Shown here: piece by piece, positions 33,051-37,191 of the stretch
Position numbering within the stretch: the stretch's first letter is position 1
Layout of the letters: the number at the start of each line of letters is the position of its first letter
Assembly: GCA_009379915.1 (NCBI GenBank)
Contig: WHSV01000030.1
Span: 1 to 37,191 of the forward strand
Reading direction: 5' to 3'
Length of the DNA stretch: 37,191 bases
Origin: Actinomycetota bacterium
GTDB lineage: Bacteria > Actinomycetota > CADDZG01 > WHSQ01
Notes under the pieces: model-generated
The model's database searches: none
What the model saw: the letters and a program-made list of their open reading frames with translations, nothing else
Told to the model about the DNA's origin: nothing
Position numbers and translations under genes: made by a program

Positions 33051-34331
33051 TTGGCGTCGGAACCGTTGACGGAAGCGCGCGTACCCGTTGGCGATTCGGC
33101 CTGGGCCACGGCGCTCGCCCAACTGGACGAGGTCGCCGAGCTCATGGGCCTGGCCCCCGGAGTCCACGAAACGCTTCGCTCTCCCAAGCGGGCCCTGATC
33201 GTGGCGATCCCGTTCCGGCGCGACGACGGATCGACCAAGGTCGTCCAGGGTTACCGGGTCCACCACAACGTAACGAGGGGTCCGGCCAAGGGAGGGATCC
33301 GCTACTACCCGGGGGTCGACCTCGACGAGGTGAAGGCGCTAGCCATGTGGATGACGTGGAAGTGCGCCATCGTAAACATCCCGTTCGGTGGCGCGAAGGG
33401 CGGGGTGTCGGTCGATCCCAAGCACCTCTCGAGGGCCGAGCTCGAACGAATGACTCGTCGCTACGCGAGTGAGATTCTGCCGCTCATCGGACCGGAGCGC
33501 GATATCCCCGCCCCCGACATGAACACGAACGAAGAGATCATGTCCTGGATCATGGATACCTACTCCATCAACAAGGGTTACTCGGTCCCCGGCGTTGTCA
33601 CGGGAAAGCCCGTGGCGATCGGTGGCTCAAGAGGGCGGTCGGGAGCGACGTCGCGCGGGGTCATGTATATGACGTTCTCGATTTTGAAGCAGCTGGGCGT
33701 GCCCGTCGAGGAGGCATCGATCGCCATACAGGGGTACGGCAAGGTTGGTGGTTTTGCGGCACAACTGCTGCACGACTCGGGTTGCCGGGTCGTCGCCGTC
33801 TCGGATGTCGCGGGCGGCCTATATCGAGAGAAGGGACTCGACCCCGAGGCCATCAACCGGTACAAGCGAGAATCCGGAACCGTCGTGGGTTTCCCCGGGG
33901 CCGATCCGATCAGCAACGAGGATCTCCTCGAGGTCGAATGCGACGTGCTCATCCCGGCGGCAATCGAGGGCGTGATAACAGCCAAGAACGCCGACCAGGT
34001 CAAGGCGCGCATGATCGTCGAGGCCGCGAACGGACCGATCACGTTCGAGGGCGACAAGATCCTCAACGACAGGGGTGTCTTCGTGATCCCGGACATCCTC
34101 GCCAACTCGGGCGGTGTCACGGTCTCCTATTTCGAATGGGTCCAGGACCTCCAGGCCTATTTCTGGAGTGAGGAGATGATCAACGCCCGGCTAAAGGAGA
34201 TCATGGACGGCGCGTTCAAGGAGGTCTTGAAACTCCACGAGTCAAAGGGCCTCACGATGCGCCAGGCCGCCCACTGGATCGGCGTGGGGCGGGTCGCCGA
34301 AGCCCACCTCACCAGGGGTCTCTTTCCCTAG
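33051..34331 (+). CDS. gdhA: Glutamate dehydrogenase (Glu/Leu/Phe/Val dehydrogenase family)
   Basis: This interconverts glutamate and 2-oxoglutarate plus ammonia with NAD(P). Its 426 residues include the catalytic-domain signature G-P-A-K-G-G-I-R-Y, then K-C-A-I-V-N-I-P-F-G-G-A-K-G-G with the active-site Lys. P-A-P-D-M-N-T and a C-terminal Rossmann domain with G-Y-G-K-V-G-G follow. Length and motifs match hexameric enzymes of about 420 residues. The start is TTG at 33051, eight bases after AAGGAG; no ATG or GTG is in frame nearby. It lies 34 nt after tRNA-Thr without a terminator, so it may share that transcript. The symbol is by similarity. Confidence 0.9.
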   Translation: MASEPLTEARVPVGDSAWATALAQLDEVAELMGLAPGVHETLRSPKRALIVAIPFRRDDGSTKVVQGYRVHHNVTRGPAKGGIRYYPGVDLDEVKALAMWMTWKCAIVNIPFGGAKGGVSVDPKHLSRAELERMTRRYASEILPLIGPERDIPAPDMNTNEEIMSWIMDTYSINKGYSVPGVVTGKPVAIGGSRGRSGATSRGVMYMTFSILKQLGVPVEEASIAIQGYGKVGGFAAQLLHDSGCRVVAVSDVAGGLYREKGLDPEAINRYKRESGTVVGFPGADPISNEDLLEVECDVLIPAAIEGVITAKNADQVKARMIVEAANGPITFEGDKILNDRGVFVIPDILANSGGVTVSYFEWVQDLQAYFWSEEMINARLKEIMDGAFKEVLKLHESKGLTMRQAAHWIGVGRVAEAHLTRGLFP

Positions 34332-34343
34332 GGCTTGCGCTGC

Positions 34344-34997
34344 TCAGCACCGTGGCCGTTCTCCCTCTTGAAGCTCGAGCGGGACGAAACCCTCGAGGCG
34401 GGTCGTCTTGCGCCCGTGAAGGACGTCGTCGATCAACCCGTAGGCGCGCGCCTCCGCTGCGTCCATGAAGCGGTCACGGTCGATGTCGGCCTCAACCTGC
34501 TCGATCGACTTGCCGGTGTGCTTGGCGATGATCTCGGCCGCCCGCTTGCGCTGCGACAGAACCTCGCGCGCGTGGATCTCGATGTCCGCAGGCGCTCCCT
34601 CCATGCCGGCCGTGCCCTGGTGAATCATGATCTTCGAGTTGGGCAGCGCGAAGCGCTTGCCCGGTGCCCCGCCGGCCAGCAACACGGCCCCCATCGACAT
34701 CGCCATTCCGACGCAGATCGTCGACACCGGGGGACCGATGTACTGCATCGTGTCGTAGATGGCGAGTCCGGCGTAAACGCTCCCGCCGGGGGAGTTGATG
34801 TAGAGGCTGATTTCCTTCTCAGGGTCCTCGCCCTCGAGGTGGATGAGTTGCGCCACGATGAGGTTCGCGATCTCGTCGCCGACCGGGGCGCCGAGCATCA
34901 CGACCCGTTCGGCGAGCAGGCGAGAGTAGATGTCGTAGGCGCGTTCGCCGAAGGCGGTCTCGCCGACCACCATCGGAACGAGGTGCTGTGACCGCAT
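34344..34997 (-). CDS. clpP: ATP-dependent Clp protease proteolytic subunit ClpP
   Basis: ClpP is the serine peptidase of ClpCP/ClpXP. In its 217 residues the triad is S101 (G-M-A-M-S-M-G-A), H126 (I-M-I-H-Q-G) and D175 (D-R-D-R-F-M), each four positions after the E. coli numbering. I chose the ATG at 34997, after GAAGGGAG; the longer open frame starts within the neighbouring regulatory region. It is a solo clpP with no second clpP or clpX beside it. It faces the SRPBCC-ArsR pair across a 106-nt region with two inverted repeats and a well-formed promoter. Confidence 0.95.
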   Translation of the reverse strand: MRSQHLVPMVVGETAFGERAYDIYSRLLAERVVMLGAPVGDEIANLIVAQLIHLEGEDPEKEISLYINSPGGSVYAGLAIYDTMQYIGPPVSTICVGMAMSMGAVLLAGGAPGKRFALPNSKIMIHQGTAGMEGAPADIEIHAREVLSQRKRAAEIIAKHTGKSIEQVEADIDRDRFMDAAEARAYGLIDDVLHGRKTTRLEGFVPLELQEGERPRC

Positions 34998-35019
34998 GGG
35001 CGGCTCCCTTCGCGCTATG

Positions 35020-35039
35020 CTGCAACTAGTCGGTTGCAG
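35020..35039. promoter_or_regulatory. Operator-like inverted repeat 1 between clpP and SRPBCC-ArsR
   Basis: CTGCAAC and GTTGCAG form perfect 7-bp arms around six bases. The right arm contains the TTGCAG -35 of the plus-strand promoter, and the clpP transcription start should fall inside the repeat. The likely ligand is the adjacent ArsR protein. Confidence 0.65.
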
Positions 35040-35062
35040 GATAGGCCGATTCCAGCCATGCT
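35034..35062 (+). promoter_or_regulatory. SRPBCC-ArsR operon promoter
   Basis: TTGCAG (35034-35039) and CATGCT (35057-35062), separated by 17 bp, form a weaker mirror image of the clpP promoter. The GTG of the SRPBCC gene is 41 bases further on. Confidence 0.45.
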
Positions 35063-35066
35063 GCAA
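35038..35066 (-). promoter_or_regulatory. clpP promoter
   Basis: On the minus strand TTGCAG (35066-35061) and TATCCT (35043-35038) are separated by exactly 17 bp. Transcription would start near 35031, giving a leader of about 33 nt with the clpP ribosome binding site. Confidence 0.6.
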
Positions 35067-35080
35067 CCCAGTGATTGCAG
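35061..35080. promoter_or_regulatory. Operator-like inverted repeat 2 between clpP and SRPBCC-ArsR
   Basis: CTGCAA and TTGCAG arms are separated by eight bases. It shares ATGCTGCAAC with repeat 1, in the same orientation and 41 bp away. Its left arm is the clpP -35 box. Confidence 0.65.
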
Positions 35081-35103
35081 TTAGCCGGCTCCGGGAGGAC
35101 GAG

Positions 35104-35547
35104 GTGAACAACGAGGTCACTCGGGAGATAGAGCTTCCCGCAGAGGCGGCGACCGTGTGGGGCGCCCTCACGCGCGGCGAGCGGCTCTCGGCCTGGTTCG
35201 GCGCCGAGGTCGAGATCGAGGCGCGCCCGGGGGGCCGGGCCACCTTCACCTGGCCGGACGGCACCGAGCGCGCCGCCGTCGTCGAGGCAATCGAGCCGCG
35301 GCGACTGCTCCTGCTCCGCTGGCTACCGTTCCTGCGGAGGCCCGGCGGGAGCCGTCCTCAGACCCCGGGCCTCATTCGGTTCGTGCTGAGACCGACCCTC
35401 GGAGGCACGCGGCTTACCGTGACCGAGGCCAGGGTTTCGGACGAGCCCCCTGTGGATCTCGTCGGCCCCCACCGCAGGCTCGAGTCGCCTCAGTTCGAGG
35501 GCGGGACCGGCCCCCGGGGCCTCGCCCCCACCGGCAGGCGGCAGTGA
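35104..35547 (+). CDS. SRPBCC/AHSA1-family protein
   Basis: The 147 residues begin [17 protein letters not shown], then A-W-F-G-A-E-V, and later G-G-T-R-L-T-V-T-E. This is the START/Bet v1-like fold of AHSA1 (activator of Hsp90 ATPase homolog 1-like) proteins, which bind hydrophobic ligands. I chose the GTG at 35104 after GGGAGGA. The last 35 residues (Pro/Gly/Arg-rich) do not look like the normal fold end and may be divergent. The stop overlaps the ArsR GTG (GTGA). Such SRPBCC-ArsR pairs are common in bacteria; the SRPBCC partner may sense or process the ligand. That role is inference. Confidence 0.8.
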   Translation: MNNEVTREIELPAEAATVWGALTRGERLSAWFGAEVEIEARPGGRATFTWPDGTERAAVVEAIEPRRLLLLRWLPFLRRPGGSRPQTPGLIRFVLRPTLGGTRLTVTEARVSDEPPVDLVGPHRRLESPQFEGGTGPRGLAPTGRRQ

Positions 35548-35858
35548 ACTCCATCAACCACGTCTTCAGCGCGCTGTCGGATGCCACCCGCCGCCAGGTC
35601 ATCGAGCGCCTGGTCGCGCGCGGCGGGGCGAGCGCGACCGAGCTGGCGGAAGAGCTTCCGGTCAGCCGTCAGGCGATCGCAAAACACCTGTTGGCGCTGA
35701 ACGAGGCGGGCCTGGTGACGTCTGAGCAGTCCGGGCGCCAGAAGCGCTACCGCCTCACGCCGCAGCCGATGGGCGAGGTGGTCGGTTGGATGGCCGAGGT
35801 CGGGGCGCAGTGGGACGCTCGTCTCGGCGCCCTGCGCCGCGAGGTCGGCGACGGCTGA
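35544..35858 (+). CDS. ArsR-family winged-helix transcriptional regulator
   Basis: The 104 residues begin with F-S-A-L-S-D-A-T-R-R-Q-V-I-E-R-L at 8-23, the classic ArsR N-terminus. The HTH is A-T-E-L-A-E-E-L-P-V-S-R-Q-A-I-A-K-H-L, and a wing follows (G-R-Q-K-R-Y-R-L). There is no C-x-C or other metal-binding Cys, so metal sensing is unlikely. It is translationally coupled to the SRPBCC gene. The paired inverted repeats upstream are the natural candidates for its operator, in which case it would also control the divergent clpP. Confidence 0.9.
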   Translation: MNSINHVFSALSDATRRQVIERLVARGGASATELAEELPVSRQAIAKHLLALNEAGLVTSEQSGRQKRYRLTPQPMGEVVGWMAEVGAQWDARLGALRREVGDG

Positions 35859-36014
35859 TCTTTTCTCCCGAGATGCAGTACCTCAAACCGTCTCAGGCAG
35901 CGCGACGAGCGCGCGATTCTGCGGTGGAGGGATAGTGAGGACGTTCATGCTGCGTTCTGGGTCGGAAGAGCGTGGTACTGCCTGTGGTCGACGAGGGCGC
36001 CGATGAATACTTTG

Positions 36015-36072
36015 CCCGCCCGGAGGGCGGGGTTCCGAGCCTCTCGCTCGGCGAGGCGCAGCGGAGCTCCGC
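36015..36072. repeat. REP-like cluster of three adjacent hairpins
   Basis: Within 58 bp there are CCCGCCC-GGA-GGGCGGG (36015-36031), TCTCGC-TCG-GCGAGG (36042-36056) and the perfect palindrome GCGGAGCTCCGC (36061-36072). Such dense palindromes resemble repetitive extragenic palindromes or a small non-autonomous element. Only one copy is in this window. Confidence 0.5.
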
Positions 36073-36332
36073 CGAAGCCCAGAGTCCCAGTAGTCGTGGT
36101 GCGAGGCGATCTCGTAGTCGAGCCCGACCCGGTGATCTCGGACCCTGAGCCCGAACCCGTTGTCGTCTAACTCTTGAATGGCGAAGCTCGAGCGAATCGA
36201 CACGGAGGAGGCGACATGGCGACCCCGGGCGGGCGCAGAAGTCATCGCTCCCGCGGGGGTATTGGGGTTTCAAATCTGATTTTCCGGCTCTGTAAATCGA
36301 GCTAAATGACAAGCGTGTACTTCGCCAGGGCT

Positions 36333-36338
36333 TAGAGT
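36333..36338 (+). promoter_or_regulatory. TAnnnT -10 box, likely leaderless start of the DUF3263 gene
   Basis: TAGAGT is followed by seven bases and the ATG at 36346. No Shine-Dalgarno site is present. Confidence 0.42.
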
Positions 36339-36345
36339 GTGGCCC

Positions 36346-36615
36346 ATGGACGAACTATCTCAGCGAGACATCGAGATCCTCGACTTCGAGCGTTCCTGGT
36401 GGAAGCACGCGGGCGTCAAGGAGCAGGCCATCAGCGAGCGATTCGAGATGTCGGCAACGCGCTACTACCAAGTCCTCAACGAGCTGCTCGAGACCCCCGC
36501 CGCCCTGGCTCACGACCCGATCCTGATCAAGCGACTCAAGCGCCTGCGCAGTTACCGGCAGAAGCAGCGTGTCGCCAGACTGCTGGGGGCCGAGTACCAG
36601 TCAAGCCGGCGCTAG
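36346..36615 (+). CDS. DUF3263 protein (small actinobacterial HTH-like protein)
   Basis: This 89-residue protein begins M-D-E-L-S-Q-R-D-I-E-I-L-D-F-E-R-S-W-W, continues with K-E-Q-A-I-S-E-R-F-E-M-S-A-T-R-Y-Y-Q-V-L-N, and ends basic. It matches the DUF3263 family of Actinomycetota, here with a helix-turn-helix-like middle (A-I-S-E-R-F-E-M-S-A-T-R-Y-Y-Q). DNA binding is inferred only from that pattern. The next gene encodes a LytR_C protein, the same pairing as M. tuberculosis Rv0430-Rv0431. Confidence 0.88.
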   Translation: MDELSQRDIEILDFERSWWKHAGVKEQAISERFEMSATRYYQVLNELLETPAALAHDPILIKRLKRLRSYRQKQRVARLLGAEYQSSRR

Positions 36616-36640
36616 CGTGGAACCACCCGGGAGGTAGGCA

Positions 36641-37183
36641 GTGGGGAGGCATTCCTCTCCTCGGCAGTGGCGCTATTACCTCTCCATCCTCAAGTACGCC
36701 CTGCCCTGGATTCTCGTCGCTGTGGTCGGCGTGTCGGCGGTGTGGGCGGGGGTCGGCGCGCTGGGAGACGACGAATTGGACCCTTCAAAGGGTCCGGTGG
36801 TCGGCGAGTCCGAGGACCCGAAGCCGCGTGATGAGCCGACTATCAGAGCCACTCCGGTCGAGCCCGAAGGTTCGCCCGAGGAGCCCGAAGAGGAGATTCC
36901 ACTCATCACCGAGGGCATGACAGTCCAGGTCCTCAACGGCACGACCGTCGGCGGAGTTGATCAGACGATGGCCGACCGTTTGGAAGGACTCGGCTTCCAG
37001 GTGGTCAACGTCGTTCCGGCCGCGATCAACTACACCGAGACCACGGTCCTCTGGTCCTACGCGGAGTCCGAGGATGCGGCCACGCGCCTCGCCGAGCGAT
37101 TCGGCTGGCGGGTCAAGCCCAAGCCCGACAATCTCTCGACCCAGGTCGCTCTGCACATCGTCGTGGGGGCGGACGAGACCTAG
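36641..37183 (+). CDS. Membrane-anchored LytR_C-domain protein (VirR-like context)
   Basis: The 180 residues comprise a short cytoplasmic N-terminus, one membrane helix (about 19-41), an acidic Pro/Glu-rich extracytoplasmic linker (about 45-90), and a LytR C-terminal domain (about 92-176, starting M-T-V-Q-V-L-N-G-T-T-V-G-G). The isolated LytR_C domain without the LCP catalytic domain, directly after DUF3263, matches M. tuberculosis Rv0431 (VirR), which is linked to cell-envelope integrity and vesicle release. The same role here is inference. The GTG start is six bases after GGGAGG. Confidence 0.85.
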   Translation: MGRHSSPRQWRYYLSILKYALPWILVAVVGVSAVWAGVGALGDDELDPSKGPVVGESEDPKPRDEPTIRATPVEPEGSPEEPEEEIPLITEGMTVQVLNGTTVGGVDQTMADRLEGLGFQVVNVVPAAINYTETTVLWSYAESEDAATRLAERFGWRVKPKPDNLSTQVALHIVVGADET

Positions 37184-37191
37184 CCGGCTTC

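Larger units (their letters stand above)
35859..36345. other. 487-nt intergenic region with hairpin cluster
   Basis: I see no convincing gene. Open frames on the minus strand (up to 139 codons) have no ribosome binding site. A cluster of three tight palindromes lies at 36015-36072. A plus-strand ATG at 36216 behind GGAGGAG would encode only 29 residues. Confidence 0.5.

Noticed and set aside
36216-36305. 29-codon plus-strand frame behind a strong GGAGGAG
   Set aside because: The ribosome binding site is good but the product is short and basic with no pattern. A second overlapping frame from 36178 is equally possible, so neither is supported.
35883-36312. Minus-strand open frames of 120 and 139 codons downstream of the ArsR gene
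   Set aside because: They overlap each other in different frames, lack ribosome binding sites and run through the palindrome cluster. A decayed gene cannot be excluded.

Overview
The window is 37 kb of high-GC, gene-dense bacterial chromosome with core housekeeping genes and no phage, insertion sequence, CRISPR array or rRNA. The gene set points to Actinomycetota: a DUF2342 metalloprotease, CarD, DUF3263 beside a LytR_C protein, type III pantothenate kinase, and an order that tracks the Mycobacterium tuberculosis blocks Rv3626c-Rv3596c and Rv3583c-Rv3579c. Several mycobacterial members of those blocks are missing (panD, lsr2, the DUF3180 gene, disA beside radA). A SigH-type sigma factor follows rlmB, as in Bacillus. 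This suggests a deep-branching, possibly uncultured actinobacterial class (Acidimicrobiia-like or neighbouring) rather than a mycobacterium or streptomycete. That placement is inference from gene order.

Layout. 1-3.3 kb: end of a small Cys/His protein gene, a small membrane protein, the DUF2342 metalloprotease, tilS and hpt. 3.4-12.1 kb: ftsH, the folate genes folE-folP-folB-folK, a DUF2520 reductase-like gene, panC, coaX and lysS. 12.1-17.1 kb: a lone ABC-type solute-binding lipoprotein and clpC. 17.1-21.0 kb: a MacB-like ABC ATPase and FtsX-type permease. 21.1-24.7 kb: a metallo-beta-lactamase-fold hydrolase, a frameshifted MmcQ/YjbR gene on the minus strand, radA and a membrane-anchored phosphatase. 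24.7-27.6 kb, minus strand: a two-gene operon of a PEP-synthase/rifampin-phosphotransferase-like protein and a four-helix membrane protein. 28.0-32.6 kb: carD-ispD-ispF-cysS-rlmB-sigH. 32.9-34.3 kb: tRNA-Thr(TGT) and glutamate dehydrogenase. 34.3-35.9 kb: clpP (minus) facing a SRPBCC-ArsR pair (plus). 35.9-37.2 kb: a palindrome-rich non-coding stretch, DUF3263 and a LytR_C protein.

How the genes work together. The folate genes cover GTP to dihydropteroate. panC and coaX serve coenzyme A synthesis. ispD and ispF serve the MEP isoprenoid route. tilS, lysS, cysS, rlmB and tRNA-Thr serve translation. FtsH, ClpC and ClpP are the proteolysis set.

The signals most worth following are these: two matched inverted repeats overlapping divergent promoters between clpP and an ArsR regulator; six genes without a Shine-Dalgarno site whose start codon sits 6-7 nt after a TAnnnT box, suggesting leaderless mRNAs; an ispD with no ATG, GTG or TTG start, apparently beginning at an ATA that overlaps the carD stop; a +1 frameshift in the YjbR gene; and the phosphotransferase-like/membrane-protein operon, whose substrate is unknown.
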